Below, one piece after another: positions 39,747 to 49,303 of a stretch of DNA of 64,000 bases (position 1 is its first letter; each line of letters opens with the position of its first letter). The position numbers and the translations under genes were made by a program. Source of the DNA: Devosia pacifica (GTDB taxonomy: Bacteria; Pseudomonadota; Alphaproteobacteria; Rhizobiales; Devosiaceae); the NCBI RefSeq assembly GCF_014652635.1, contig NZ_BMZE01000002.1, positions 353,562-417,561 of the forward strand, written 5' to 3'. The notes beneath the pieces are model-generated. The model worked only from the letters and a program-made list of their open reading frames with translations. It made no database searches and had not been told where the DNA came from.

Positions 39747-40598
39747 ATGAACGAAAAGATCAATATTAACGGCTATTTCGACCGGATTGGGTTTACCGGA
39801 TCCATTGCGCCGACGCTTCAGACCCTTGAAGCTTTGACGGCGCTGCACCCCGCGTCCATTCCCTTCGAAACGCTAAGCCCGCTTCTCGGCAAGCCGGTTC
39901 TGCTTGACCAGAAGAGCCTCGAGCGCAAAATGCTGACCGAGCGGCGCGGGGGTTATTGCTTCGAACACAATCTGATGTTGATGCGGGTTCTGGCGGATCT
40001 CGATTTTTCTGTACGTCCGCTCGGCGCCCGTTCGCTTTGGGGGCTTGATCCCGACAGTGTGGAGCCGATCAGCCACATGCTGCTGGCGGTCGATATCTCC
40101 GGGAGTAGCTATATCGCAGATGTCGGCTTTGGGGGACCCACGCCGACGGGACCATTGCGCCTGCGCGACGGTGTCGAGCAGAAAACGCCGCACGAGCGGT
40201 ACCGGCTGATCGATATCGGTGGTGAATGGCGCCTCGAAATACGGCTCGGGCCGGAAGACTGGCGGGCCATGTACCGCTTTACCCTCGAGGAGCTCGCCGA
40301 AGAGGACTATCAAGCCATCAACACGCAGGTGTCCAGCGCCCCGGACGCACCGTTCACGCGGATGCTAGCGGCGGCGATTGCGCCAAAGGGCGCGCGCCAT
40401 ACTCTCGCAGACACCGAACTGTCGCACTACACTGAAGACGGTATCAGCAAGGAAACGCTCAACAGCGTCGAGGCCCTGAAGACCGCGCTCACGGACGTTT
40501 TCGGGATTGCCTTGCCGGAGGATGAGGCGCTTGATGCGACACTCGAAAGAGTGATTTCGGGATCTGCTGCACCCGAAACGTCTGTAGCGCAGGGTTAA
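39747..40598 (+). CDS. Arylamine N-acetyltransferase
   Basis: The 283-residue protein carries the full NAT triad: C71 in RRGGYCFEHN, H110 in ISHMLLAV and D125 in YIADVGFGG. NATs transfer acetyl from acetyl-CoA to arylamines or hydrazines. The natural substrate here is unknown. It is 120 nt after irr and precedes a DUF1697 gene by 46 nt. No ribosome-binding site stands out beyond AAGGATG-like sequence upstream. Confidence 0.93.
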   Translation: MNEKININGYFDRIGFTGSIAPTLQTLEALTALHPASIPFETLSPLLGKPVLLDQKSLERKMLTERRGGYCFEHNLMLMRVLADLDFSVRPLGARSLWGLDPDSVEPISHMLLAVDISGSSYIADVGFGGPTPTGPLRLRDGVEQKTPHERYRLIDIGGEWRLEIRLGPEDWRAMYRFTLEELAEEDYQAINTQVSSAPDAPFTRMLAAAIAPKGARHTLADTELSHYTEDGISKETLNSVEALKTALTDVFGIALPEDEALDATLERVISGSAAPETSVAQG

Positions 40599-40644
40599 CG
40601 AAACCTCACCGTCGCTCCTGCGAAACCTTTGCCGGGAGGTTTGC

Positions 40645-41184
40645 ATGGCATCATGCTATTTCGCATTTCTGCGTGGCATCAATCTTGGCAAGCGCCGGAT
40701 CCGGATGGCGGATTTGAAAGCATGCCTTGAACCCCTCGGGTCGAGCGACCTCAAGACAATTGTCGCCAGTGGCAATGTCCGGTTCAACACGGAGCAGCCG
40801 GATAATCTCAAGGCACGCATCGAGGCGGCTCTTGAAGAACGCTTCGATTATCATGTCGGCGTCATCCTGCGCAGCGCCTCGCAGATCGAAACCATGCTTG
40901 AGCGGCACCCCTTCGCCTCAATGGATCAGCGTGCTGACGCGCAGCGATTCGTTCTCCTGTTTGACGAGCCGCTGCCCGAGGGCCTTGCGGTAGCGGGCAT
41001 TGACGGCGTCTTTGACATTCTGCGCGTTGACCAACGCGACATCTATCTCGCGGCCTACCGGCAGACCAATGGGCGTTACACCGAGGGCTTTACGAGCCTG
41101 ACCCGGCAGCTCGACCAGACACTCGGCAAAGCCAGGCTCGAGACCATGCGCAACTTCAATACGATCGAGAAGGCTTTCGTATGA
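40645..41184 (+). CDS. DUF1697 domain-containing protein
   Basis: The 179-residue protein matches DUF1697 (COG3797), with the hallmark YFAFLRGINLGKRRIRMADL start and IVASGNVRFNT. Its function is unknown. GGGAGG lies shortly before the ATG. Its last codon overlaps the ribokinase-like start by ATGA, so the two are translated together, which hints at a shared role but is no proof. Confidence 0.87.
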   Translation: MASCYFAFLRGINLGKRRIRMADLKACLEPLGSSDLKTIVASGNVRFNTEQPDNLKARIEAALEERFDYHVGVILRSASQIETMLERHPFASMDQRADAQRFVLLFDEPLPEGLAVAGIDGVFDILRVDQRDIYLAAYRQTNGRYTEGFTSLTRQLDQTLGKARLETMRNFNTIEKAFV

Positions 41185-42077
41185 TTACGGTTTTCGGCTC
41201 CATCAATCTCGATCAGGTGGGCACGGTCCCGCGCCTGCCAAGGCCGGGCGAGACGGTAGCCGGCGGAACGTTTTCGACAGCGTCTGGCGGCAAGGGTGCC
41301 AATCAGGCTCTGGCGGCGCGCAGGGCCGGCGCCACCGTCAGGCAAGTCGGGGCTGTCGGAGACGATGCTTTTGCCGGCGAAGCCCTTATTCTGCTTCGGG
41401 AAGCCGGAGTCGACCTTGATGGCGTGCGTGTGATCGAGAATTGCGCCACCGGCATCGCCATGATTTTCGTCGATGCGCAAGGAGAGAACGTCATTGCTGT
41501 CCTTCCGGGTGCGAATGGGCAAGTGACCGAAGATGAAGCAGAAACGGCCGTATCGGGGATGAAAGCTGGAGACGTTTTGCTGCTGCAACAGGAAGTGCCG
41601 CACCAGGCAACCCTTCACGCTTTACGCCTCGCGCGCGAAAAGGGCGTGATTTCAATTCTCAACACAGCGCCCTTCCTGGACACCACTGTTGAAGCAGCAG
41701 CGCTGGCGGACATCGTCGTCGCAAACGAAACCGAGTTTGACCTGTTGGCAGGGAGCGACGAAGCAACGCGCGACTCGGCTCTTGCAGAGCGCAGCGCCGA
41801 TACCGGGCGGACTTTTATTGTTACACTCGGTGCCGCAGGCGCAGTCGCGGCAAAAGACGGCCAGCTCATCAAGGCCCCTGCCCCAAAGATTACACCGCTC
41901 GACACTGTCGGGGCGGGCGATACGTTTTGCGGTTATCTGGGAGCAGGGCTCGAGGCTGGAGAAACGCTTGAGGCAGCAATGCGCCTGGCGATCGCTGCGG
42001 CAAGTCTTGCATGCCTCAAGCAGGGTGCACAGCCGGCCATACCTTCGCGCTCAGACGTGGAAGCAGTCCTAGCGTAA
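41181..42077 (+). CDS. rbsK: Ribokinase-family (PfkB) sugar kinase
   Basis: The 298-residue kinase has PfkB signature 1 (ASGGKGANQALAARRAGA) and signature 2 (LDTVGAGDTFCGYLGAGL) with the catalytic aspartate in GAGD. N-terminal FGSINLDQV is typical of ribokinase. It most likely phosphorylates ribose. Other furanose or nucleoside substrates are possible, and no transport genes lie next to it. It is coupled to the upstream DUF1697 gene by ATGA. Confidence 0.88.
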   Translation: MITVFGSINLDQVGTVPRLPRPGETVAGGTFSTASGGKGANQALAARRAGATVRQVGAVGDDAFAGEALILLREAGVDLDGVRVIENCATGIAMIFVDAQGENVIAVLPGANGQVTEDEAETAVSGMKAGDVLLLQQEVPHQATLHALRLAREKGVISILNTAPFLDTTVEAAALADIVVANETEFDLLAGSDEATRDSALAERSADTGRTFIVTLGAAGAVAAKDGQLIKAPAPKITPLDTVGAGDTFCGYLGAGLEAGETLEAAMRLAIAAASLACLKQGAQPAIPSRSDVEAVLA

Positions 42078-42098
42078 TCCAGCTGACCTCCTAGAATC

Positions 42099-42121
42099 AA
42101 AACGGGCCCTCGCGGGCCCGT
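42099..42121 (-). terminator. Intrinsic terminator of infC
   Basis: The 8-bp palindromic stem ACGGGCCC / GGGCCCGT with a 4-nt loop is followed on the minus strand by a short T-run (TTTTGATT). It lies 29 nt after the infC stop. On the plus strand no T-run follows, so it serves mainly infC and may only weakly stop the ribokinase transcript. Confidence 0.75.
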
Positions 42122-42149
42122 GACGTATTTCGCGTGATGGTGATGCAGA

Positions 42150-42686
42150 TCAGCGCGGCGCGAGAACCATGACCATCTGACGCCCTTCCGAGCGTGGCTG
42201 GCTCTCCACCTTGGCAATCTCGTCAAACTGCTCACGGACCTTTGTGAGCAATTCCAGTCCAAGATCCTGGTGCGCCATTTCACGGCCACGGAAGCGCATG
42301 GTGACCTTGACCCTGTCGCCATCGCCGATGAACCGCTCGACGCGCTTCATCTTGGTCTCGTAGTCATGCGTATCGATGTTCGGCCGCAACTGCACTTCCT
42401 TGACCTCGATCACCTTTTGGCGCTTTCGCGCCTCGGCAGCCTTCTTCTGAGCCGCATACTTGTAGCGGCCGAGATCCAGCATCTTGGCAACCGGAGGCTT
42501 TGAATTCGGCGCAATCAGCACCAGATCAAGGCCAGATTCCTGGGCGGCAGCAAGCGCGTCGCGGGTACGGACAACACCCTGGTTGTCACCTTCCGCATCG
42601 ATCAGCTGAACTTCCGGCGAGGAAATATCTTCGTTTGCGGGCGGCCCCTCCTTTTGGGGCTGAACGACTCTCATTGGACGACGAAT
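42150..42686 (-). CDS. infC: Translation initiation factor IF-3, probable ATT start
   Basis: The 178-residue factor has the N-terminal domain ([20 protein letters not shown]), the basic linker ([17 protein letters not shown]) and the C-terminal domain ([20 protein letters not shown]). It blocks premature subunit joining and proofreads start codons. I place the start at ATT (42686), giving IRRPMRVV, parallel to MRRP starts in rhizobial IF3. AAGGA lies 9 nt before this ATT but 21 nt before the first ATG (42674). A rare ATT/ATA/ATC start underlies IF3 autoregulation in E. coli. Confidence 0.93.
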   Translation of the reverse strand: MRRPMRVVQPQKEGPPANEDISSPEVQLIDAEGDNQGVVRTRDALAAAQESGLDLVLIAPNSKPPVAKMLDLGRYKYAAQKKAAEARKRQKVIEVKEVQLRPNIDTHDYETKMKRVERFIGDGDRVKVTMRFRGREMAHQDLGLELLTKVREQFDEIAKVESQPRSEGRQMVMVLAPR

Positions 42687-42830
42687 GGCAGGCGATCCTT
42701 CTTCTGTTGATAGATAGCGCGAGTGAACTGCTAAAATCGTGGTCCCCTCGCTAGAAGTCAACAGGCAAACGCTCAAGTTCTGCCACGGTTGCCACACTGA
42801 ACCTGGAACAGGCGAAAGGACTACGCAAAG

Positions 42831-43625
42831 ATGACCGAAAAGGCTCAGCCGATGAGGGCACCGCAAGTCGAAAGTTTGACGCTTGGCGACGGTGATGCCC
42901 GCCGCACAGTGGCGGTGCAGCGCAGAGGTGGCCGCGCACCGGGCATTTTCTGGCTAGGAGGCTATCGTTCCGACATGGCGGGCACCAAGGCTGCGGCGCT
43001 TGACGCTCTCGGCGCCGAGACCGGACTTGCTGTCACACGGTTCGACTATTCGGGCCATGGCCACTCCGGGGGAGACTTTGCCGATGGTACCATTACCCGA
43101 TGGCTTGAGGAGGCCCGGGTGGTCTTTGACAGCACAACGGGCGATCAGCTTCTGGTCGGTTCCTCAATGGGTGGCTGGTTGGCCCTATTGCTGGCGCGGC
43201 AGCTTCGTAGCGAGGGAATCGAGCGGGTAAAGGCAATAGTGCTGATCGCACCCGCTGTCGACATGACCGAAGCGCTGATGCTTGCGGCGCTTAATGAAGA
43301 GCAACGTCGAAAACTTGACCGGGACGGGTATGTCGATCGTTTGAGCACTTACTCAAGCGAGCCGGACCGCCTGACGAAAACGCTCATTGAGGACGGGCGC
43401 AACCATTTAATGTTCGGTGCGGTGATCGAGACCGGTTGTCCGGTAACGATCCTGCAGGGCGGGATGGATCCAGACGTGCCGCAGGCGCATGCCCACAAGC
43501 TTGCCGAGCATATACTTCACGATCCGGTAACCCTGACGCTCATTCCCGATGGCGACCATCGCCTCAGCCGCGAACAAGATCTCGCCTGCCTTCGCGCAGC
43601 CGTGAGGCGAGCCGCGCGGCTCTGA
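42831..43625 (+). CDS. Alpha/beta hydrolase
   Basis: The 264-residue hydrolase has the oxyanion region [22 protein letters not shown], the nucleophile serine in [14 protein letters not shown], an acidic residue in [11 protein letters not shown] and the histidine in [10 protein letters not shown]. The fold and triad are clear but substrate is not. It is divergent from infC across 144 nt, an association I recall from other Hyphomicrobiales. Confidence 0.88.
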   Translation: MTEKAQPMRAPQVESLTLGDGDARRTVAVQRRGGRAPGIFWLGGYRSDMAGTKAAALDALGAETGLAVTRFDYSGHGHSGGDFADGTITRWLEEARVVFDSTTGDQLLVGSSMGGWLALLLARQLRSEGIERVKAIVLIAPAVDMTEALMLAALNEEQRRKLDRDGYVDRLSTYSSEPDRLTKTLIEDGRNHLMFGAVIETGCPVTILQGGMDPDVPQAHAHKLAEHILHDPVTLTLIPDGDHRLSREQDLACLRAAVRRAARL

Positions 43626-43626
43626 A

Positions 43627-44001
43627 CTAGACTGGCGCTGGCGCCGCGTTGCGCATCCGGATCATCGAAAAGGACAAAGTGGAGGACGCCGCAGCGTCGT
43701 GGAGCTGCCAAAGGTTTGGCAGGATGCGCAGCGATGCTCCAGCCTTTTCCAGTGCCCGTTCGAGATCATCGACCCTCTCGACGCCCTCTGGCGCGACGTT
43801 TTCATCGCAAGTCCAGTAACCCGCACAGGCATCCCTGAGCGAAAATTTCGATAAAGGCATTTGATAAAGGTAAAGCGTGGGCAGTCCCGCGGCAGAAGAT
43901 AGTTCGCCAGATGAGTCTGAGCTATCGCCCAGACGACTGGTTGATTGCATTGCGGCGACGGTCTTGGCGAAATTCATCAATGTCCGGACGATCGCTGACA
44001 T
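43627..44001 (-). CDS. Hypothetical protein
   Basis: A 124-residue frame lies 9 nt after the GNAT stop on the same strand and ends 1 nt from the convergent hydrolase. The middle and C-terminal half look protein-like (SLRDACAGYWTCDENVAPEG, then a helical VERVDDLERALEKAG), with a cysteine pair. There is no signal peptide, membrane helix or recognised motif. The S-rich N-terminus is weaker, so the true start could be internal. Without it, 385 nt would be non-coding, which favours a real gene. Confidence 0.5.
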   Translation of the reverse strand: MSAIVRTLMNFAKTVAAMQSTSRLGDSSDSSGELSSAAGLPTLYLYQMPLSKFSLRDACAGYWTCDENVAPEGVERVDDLERALEKAGASLRILPNLWQLHDAAASSTLSFSMIRMRNAAPAPV

Positions 44002-44010
44002 GGACGAGCA

Positions 44011-44664
44011 TCACCGTACGGTGAGCCGATCGCGCTGTTGACCCTCAGCATCAAAATTGGCTGGATCCAGCCAACGCTCGAATGCCGCACGAATGGTTGG
44101 CCATTCGCCATCCAGCATCGAGAACCATGCGGTATCGCGGTTTTCGCCCTTCTGGATCATGTGCTGACGGAATATGCCTTCGAACGTGAAGCCGAAGCGC
44201 TCGGCAGCGCGTCGACTCGGTGCATTGAGAGCATTGCACTTCCATTCGAAGCGCCGATAGCCGAGATCATCGAACACATAGCGAGCGAACAGATACAGCG
44301 CCTCGGTTGCAACGCGCGTTCCAGCGATCGGCGGCGCCCAGTGCACACCGCCCATTTCGATCACCCCGTCCTTTGGCTCGATCCGCATCAGCGACTGGTG
44401 GCCCCCTGCCCGACCGGATTCCAGATCGACCACCGCGAAATAGAGCGGATCTTCGGTCGCGGCCGCGGTGTCGATCCATGCCGCCATGTCCTCGCGGCTG
44501 GCGGGCGGATAGCTGAAGAGGTAGCGAAACCGCTCACGCACCGCGTCGCCGCTGAAGACGGCATAGAGATCGTTAACATGTTGCGGGCCGATAGGCTCAA
44601 GCCGGGTGTAGCGCCCGTTGAGAATGACCTTTTCGGGCGGCCCCTTGGCCGGATGTGGGTTCAT
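44011..44664 (-). CDS. GNAT N-acetyltransferase (RimJ/RimL type)
   Basis: The 217-residue protein has the GNAT fold: an N-terminal strand-helix (NGRYTRLEPIGPQHVNDLYAVF), the acetyl-CoA-proximal region IAGTRVATEALYLFARYVFDDLGYRR and the RAAERFGFTFEGIFRQHMI end typical of RimJ/RimL-like acetyltransferases. Substrates range from ribosomal proteins to small molecules. The start overlaps the SDR stop by ATGA. Confidence 0.87.
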   Translation of the reverse strand: MNPHPAKGPPEKVILNGRYTRLEPIGPQHVNDLYAVFSGDAVRERFRYLFSYPPASREDMAAWIDTAAATEDPLYFAVVDLESGRAGGHQSLMRIEPKDGVIEMGGVHWAPPIAGTRVATEALYLFARYVFDDLGYRRFEWKCNALNAPSRRAAERFGFTFEGIFRQHMIQKGENRDTAWFSMLDGEWPTIRAAFERWLDPANFDAEGQQRDRLTVR

Positions 44665-45536
44665 TGTAGGGTCTCTTCGCGTCGGATGGCCTCGAGCCCC
44701 TCGCGGTAAGTTGGAAACAACAGCTCGATGCCAAGGGCCGATTTGATGGCAGCGTTCGAGACACGCTTGTTATCGGCATAGAAGGACCGCGCCATCGGGC
44801 TCATATCCGCCTCTTCAAAGGCGACTTCCGGGGGTGGCGCGATATCGAGCAGCTGCGCCGCATGCGTAACGACATCCTGTGGCGGCGCGGGCTCGTCGTC
44901 GGCAAGATTTAACGTACCTGCGAGACGCCGTTCTGCGGCGAGCGCCGTCACCCGGGCGATATCCGCGACATGAATGCGATTGAAGACCTGTGCCGGCTTG
45001 ATGATCCGCTTGGCAGTGCCGCGCCGAAGCTTGTCGAAACTCGATCGCTGGGGCCCGTAAATGCCCGCAAGGCGCAGCACCAGCAGCGGCACCCGGCGCT
45101 CGTCAGCCAGCGCGCGCCACTTGTCCTCTGCCTCGATCCGCCATTGCGATCGCTCGTTCACCGGATCGGGTACAACGCCTTCATCGACCCAGTCGCCACC
45201 GGCATCCCCATAGACGCCTACCGTTGAATAATAGCACATCCACTCGAGCTCTTCCGCCATCGCGAAATCGCCGCGATGACGCGTCAGCACCGGATCGCCG
45301 GAGGCCGTCGGCGCGATAGAACTAATGATCTGCCGCGACCGAGAAAGCGCGCCTGGCAGGCTTGGCCCTGGGGTCTGGCCATCGAACCAATGAGGCTCTA
45401 TCTCCGCCTGCTCGAGGCGCCGAACGGCCTCCTCGCTCCGGGCGGTTGCAGCAAAATCAAGTTGCCCATCCGCCTGCCGGAGTTCCGTGTGGGTGGCCCA
45501 GGCGGAATAGCCCATACCGAGGAACAATACGCTCAT
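44661..45536 (-). CDS. NAD(P)-binding SDR/epimerase family protein
   Basis: The 291-residue protein starts MSVLFLGMGYSAWATHTEL, an atypical glycine-rich Rossmann motif, and has IYGPQRSSFDKLRRG and DDEPAPPQDV segments like the YeeZ-type extended SDRs. The catalytic YxxxK is not obvious, although WMCYYSTVGVYGD holds the usual tyrosine-containing strand. Substrate is unknown. The start overlaps the queG stop by ATGA. Together with queG and the GST it forms one transcription unit. Confidence 0.83.
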   Translation of the reverse strand: MSVLFLGMGYSAWATHTELRQADGQLDFAATARSEEAVRRLEQAEIEPHWFDGQTPGPSLPGALSRSRQIISSIAPTASGDPVLTRHRGDFAMAEELEWMCYYSTVGVYGDAGGDWVDEGVVPDPVNERSQWRIEAEDKWRALADERRVPLLVLRLAGIYGPQRSSFDKLRRGTAKRIIKPAQVFNRIHVADIARVTALAAERRLAGTLNLADDEPAPPQDVVTHAAQLLDIAPPPEVAFEEADMSPMARSFYADNKRVSNAAIKSALGIELLFPTYREGLEAIRREETLQ

Positions 45537-46672
45537 GCCGGCTCCAGCGCCCATTCGCTTCTGACTTCAATGTCGGTCTCATCGCGCAGCATCCCCTCAC
45601 GCAACCAAAGAGCCCGGTCGTGATCGAGCTGGCCCAGCGCCCAAACTGCGGCACCGCGTACCACCGCGTCCTCGTGCCCGAGCAAGGCCTCAGCCGAGGG
45701 TATCAGCGCCGCATCACCGCTATTGCCGATGGCGATCAGGACATTGCGCAAGAATCTCGCGTGTCCGATGCGTTTGATCGGCGATCCGGCAAAGTGCGCG
45801 CGGAAGGCGGCATCATCAAGCGCCGCGAGATCGCAGAGGCGCGGCGCTTCAAGATCGGCACGCGCCTGCAGCTTCGCCTCGCGGCTCTGGCTGGCGAACT
45901 TGTTCCACGGGCAAACCGCCAGGCAATCATCACAACCGTATATGCGGTTGCCCATCGGCTTGCGGAACTGGGGCGGGATCGCGCCTTTGTGCTCGATATT
46001 GAGATAGGACAGGCACTTGCGCGCATCGAGGCGAAACGGTGCCGGAAACGCGTCCGTCGGGCAGATATCAAGGCAGCGCCGGCAACTGCCACAGCTTTCC
46101 GCGTGCGGGTCGTCTGCCGGCAATTGCGCCGTGGTGACGATGGCGCCGAGAAACAGCCAGGATCCGAATGTGCGGCTGACGACGACGGAATGCTTGCCCT
46201 GCCAGCCGATGCCGGCGGCTTCCGCCAGCGGCTTTTCCATCAGGGGGGCGGTATCGACAAATACCTTGACGTCCGCGCCGCTGCCGCGCGCGAGCAGGCC
46301 CGCCAGTTCCTTGAGCCTGCCCTTGATGATGTCGTGATAGTCCCGGTTTCGGGCATAGACCGAAATAGTGCCGCAGGATGCCGCCTCGAGCGTCGCCATC
46401 GGATCGGTATCAGGGCCATAGTTCATGCCGAGCACGATGATCGAGCGGGCGTCAGGCCAGAGTGCTTGCGGATGACGGCGCCGGTCTGCGGTCGCCTCCA
46501 TCCAGTCCATTTCCCCCATCCAGCCTTCTGCGATCGCGGCATCGAGTTTTTGCGGTAGATCCGGGCGCGCCGCAGCATCCGTTACACCGAACGCGTCAAA
46601 GCCCAGAGCTTTGGCTCGCGTACGCAGTTCGCCCATTAGGCGCGGTATGTTCGCAATGCCGGTCGTGATCAA
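45533..46672 (-). CDS. queG: tRNA epoxyqueuosine(34) reductase QueG
   Basis: The 379-residue cobalamin and Fe-S enzyme carries two [4Fe-4S] motifs, CGSCRRCLDICPTDAFPAP and CDDCLAVCPW, separated as in QueG. A C-terminal HEAT-like extension follows (ALLGHEDAVVRGAAVWALGQ). It reduces epoxyqueuosine to queuosine in tRNA. The best start is a TTG at 46672 whose last two bases belong to the TGA stop of the upstream GST (TTGA overlap). The first ATG (46636) lacks a ribosome-binding site and would remove 12 residues. Confidence 0.92.
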   Translation of the reverse strand: MITTGIANIPRLMGELRTRAKALGFDAFGVTDAAARPDLPQKLDAAIAEGWMGEMDWMEATADRRRHPQALWPDARSIIVLGMNYGPDTDPMATLEAASCGTISVYARNRDYHDIIKGRLKELAGLLARGSGADVKVFVDTAPLMEKPLAEAAGIGWQGKHSVVVSRTFGSWLFLGAIVTTAQLPADDPHAESCGSCRRCLDICPTDAFPAPFRLDARKCLSYLNIEHKGAIPPQFRKPMGNRIYGCDDCLAVCPWNKFASQSREAKLQARADLEAPRLCDLAALDDAAFRAHFAGSPIKRIGHARFLRNVLIAIGNSGDAALIPSAEALLGHEDAVVRGAAVWALGQLDHDRALWLREGMLRDETDIEVRSEWALEPA

Positions 46673-47346
46673 AAATCGAGGTCCGCATAGCCCTTTTGCG
46701 GCGGCAGCGCGATGACCCGGTCATTGAGGAGCGTACGGAATGCCGGCCGCGACTTTATGCGCGAATACCAGTCACGCATGTCGGCGGCGGTGCCCCAATC
46801 AATATCGCCAAGATAATCGAGGGTCGAGATGTGCGCCGCAAGGGCAAAGTCGGCGAGTGACATGGTATCGCCACCGAGCCAACGGCGGGTTGCCGCCAGC
46901 CAGTTGAAGTAAAGGATATGCTCGTGAAGGTTCGCCTTGGCAGCCCGCAGCACACCTGTGTCCGGGGTCGACCCGCGCTGGTCGCGCTTGGCGATCTTTT
47001 CCTCGATGAAGTAGCGCGTCACCTCATCGTTGAACTTGACGGCAACCCACTCGAACAGTCGCCACATTTCTGCGCGCTCGGCTGCATCGGTGGGGAACAG
47101 GCCCGCAACCGCCTCAGGACTATAGGAATCCTCGATAGCGTGGATGCTCGCCAGAGGACCGATGGCGACGATGACATCACCTTCGATCAAGACCGGCACG
47201 GTCGCGGCAGGATTGACCTCGAGAAATTCCGCCTCGCGCAGCCAGGGCTTGATCTCCTCAAGGTCCACCGGCACGCCGTACTCGGCCAGCATCAGGCGGG
47301 CAATGCGAGATGCAGGATCAAGCGGATGGTGCAATAGGCTCGGCAT
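46669..47346 (-). CDS. Glutathione S-transferase family protein
   Basis: The 225-residue GST-like protein starts MPSLLHHPLDPASRIARLMLAEYG, with a thioredoxin-like half containing EVNPAATVPVLIEGD (cis-proline region) and a helical C-terminal domain (TMSLADFALAAHISTLDYLG). The in-frame codons upstream of 47346 lack similarity. It is the first gene of the GST-queG-SDR-GNAT run. The activity is unassigned. Confidence 0.87.
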   Translation of the reverse strand: MPSLLHHPLDPASRIARLMLAEYGVPVDLEEIKPWLREAEFLEVNPAATVPVLIEGDVIVAIGPLASIHAIEDSYSPEAVAGLFPTDAAERAEMWRLFEWVAVKFNDEVTRYFIEEKIAKRDQRGSTPDTGVLRAAKANLHEHILYFNWLAATRRWLGGDTMSLADFALAAHISTLDYLGDIDWGTAADMRDWYSRIKSRPAFRTLLNDRVIALPPQKGYADLDF

Positions 47347-47494
47347 TTGGATGACTGCCCCCGTTGGCGCAAGCGGCCCATATCTGGCATTCGCATCGGC
47401 CGGCCTGCAGCTGTGATGTCTGCATTGGCCCGGTGTGCAAATCAAGCTATGAGCGACGCTCAGCGCAGATGCGCCTGTTGACTTAGGGGATCGA

Positions 47495-48304
47495 ATGAAC
47501 GCCGATCAAGGTCTTTTTGTGCCGCTGATCCTCGGGATCATCGAGGGGCTCACGGAATTCCTGCCGGTGAGTTCCACCGGTCACCTGCTTCTCGCGGGGC
47601 ATTTCTTCGGTCTGACCGAGCCGGCCACCTTCGTCGTCTTGATTCAGCTGGGCGCGATCCTCGCAGTGATCACGGTGTACTTCACGCGGCTCGGGCAACT
47701 GATCCGGGATGCTCTCAAAGGCCAGCGCTACGCCTGGCATTTCGCGGGCGCTGTGATCATTGCCTGCATTCCCGCGGTTCTGGCGGGCGTGCTGTTGCGC
47801 GATTTCATCCAGCAGGTGCTTTACGAAACCCCTGTCGTCATCTGCACCACGCTGCTTGTCGGCGGGATCGCATTGCTGATTGTCGACAGGTTGCCGCTCA
47901 AGCCGCGCTACACGGACATCTACACCTACCCCTGGCATCTGGCGCTGATCGTCGGGTTGTTTCAGATGCTGGCGCTGATCCCCGGCGTGTCGCGGTCCGG
48001 AGCGACTGTTGTCGGCGCGATGCTGTTCGGTACCGACAAGCGCTCGGCCGCCGAGTTCACCTTCTTCGTCGCACTACCGATCATGACCGGTGCCTTTGGC
48101 TATGACCTCTACAAGAGCCGAGACATGATCGATATGAGCCTGGGGCTCGACATAGCGATAGGGTTTGCTGCCTCTTTCGTGGTCGGCGCGCTCGTGGTTC
48201 GCTACCTGCTGAATTTCGTCAGCCGGCACGGCTTTACCCCGTTCGCCATATGGCGCATCGCCGTTGGCGGAGGGGGGCTGATCGCTTTGTGGCTGATGCG
48301 TTGA
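47495..48304 (+). CDS. uppP: Undecaprenyl-diphosphatase
   Basis: The 269-residue polytopic membrane enzyme has the UppP/BacA signatures GIIEGLTEFLPVSSTGHLLL and ALIPGVSRSGATV. It dephosphorylates undecaprenyl diphosphate so that the lipid carrier can be reused in peptidoglycan synthesis, and confers bacitracin tolerance. It is divergent from the GST-queG unit across 148 nt and ends 15 nt from the convergent NDUFA9-like gene. Confidence 0.95.
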   Translation: MNADQGLFVPLILGIIEGLTEFLPVSSTGHLLLAGHFFGLTEPATFVVLIQLGAILAVITVYFTRLGQLIRDALKGQRYAWHFAGAVIIACIPAVLAGVLLRDFIQQVLYETPVVICTTLLVGGIALLIVDRLPLKPRYTDIYTYPWHLALIVGLFQMLALIPGVSRSGATVVGAMLFGTDKRSAAEFTFFVALPIMTGAFGYDLYKSRDMIDMSLGLDIAIGFAASFVVGALVVRYLLNFVSRHGFTPFAIWRIAVGGGGLIALWLMR

Positions 48305-48319
48305 GGGTCTTGCCCCAAC

Positions 48320-49303
48320 TCAGGCGTTCGTACCGCTCGATACATGCCGATCGAACTGGCCGTGCTTGCGGAACCGCCACATATAGGTCGGCAGGATGGC
48401 CTCCATCGCCGTGGGCGTAATGCCGAAAGCCTCGAACGTGCGACCCTCACGCATCGCTTCTTCGGAAACGATGTTGTCCGTGCCCAACAGTTCAACCTGA
48501 TCGCTCGTCAGCAGCGGCGGGAACGGCAGGATAGAGAACGGCGCGGCCATCAACTTCGCCATGCCGTCAGACAGCGGGATCAACGGACGATTTCGGCCGG
48601 TCTGCGAAAGGATGAGCTTGAGCAGTTCGCGATGCGTCAGCACCTCCGGACCACCGAGCTCGTAGATCTTGCCGCCTTCGACCTTGCCTTCGGCTGCCAG
48701 CACGAAGGCTTCGGCGACATCGCCGACATATACCGGCTGAAAGCGGGTCTTGCCGCCGATCAGCGGCATCGCCGGAAAGAGCCGTGCGAGCGAGCCCATG
48801 AGATTGAAGAAGCCATCGCCATAGCCGAAGATCAGCGAAGGGCGCAGGACGATAACATTGGGAAACGCATCGAATATGGCCGTTTCCCCGCCCAGGCGAG
48901 ATTCCGCCGTGGCGCTGGTCTTGGCGGTCCCCGCTCCAAGGATCGACATGTGGACGAGTTGCTGGACCCCGGCAGCACTGGCCGCCTCGGCAATATTCTT
49001 GGCGCCATCGACGTGGACGGCCCGGAAGGTCTGCTTGGCGCTCTCAAAGCCAATACCGACCAGGTTGATGACGATATCCGCACCTGCCACAGCATGTTCG
49101 ACCGACTCGCGGTTGCGAATGTTTGCCTGCACCGGCATTACCTGGCCGACATTGCCGAGGGGGCGGACATGCCCGGCAAGATCCGGACGGCGCACGGCAA
49201 CGCGAATGCGATGACCGCGACGGGCCAGTTCCTGAACGATCTGGGTGCCGACAAAGCCCGATCCGCCGAAAATAGTGACGAGTTTCTGGTCTAGGCGATC
49301 CAT
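48320..49303 (-). CDS. Complex I NDUFA9 subunit family protein
   Basis: The 327-residue atypical SDR has the NAD(P) motif VTIFGGSGFVGTQIVQEL and the family regions NLVGIGFE, VLRPSLIFGYGDGFFN and FQPVYVGDVAEAF. Alphaproteobacterial homologues of the mitochondrial complex I accessory subunit NDUFA9 are annotated this way. Whether this protein joins complex I is unknown. No nuo gene is in the window. Confidence 0.9.
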   Translation of the reverse strand: MDRLDQKLVTIFGGSGFVGTQIVQELARRGHRIRVAVRRPDLAGHVRPLGNVGQVMPVQANIRNRESVEHAVAGADIVINLVGIGFESAKQTFRAVHVDGAKNIAEAASAAGVQQLVHMSILGAGTAKTSATAESRLGGETAIFDAFPNVIVLRPSLIFGYGDGFFNLMGSLARLFPAMPLIGGKTRFQPVYVGDVAEAFVLAAEGKVEGGKIYELGGPEVLTHRELLKLILSQTGRNRPLIPLSDGMAKLMAAPFSILPFPPLLTSDQVELLGTDNIVSEEAMREGRTFEAFGITPTAMEAILPTYMWRFRKHGQFDRHVSSGTNA

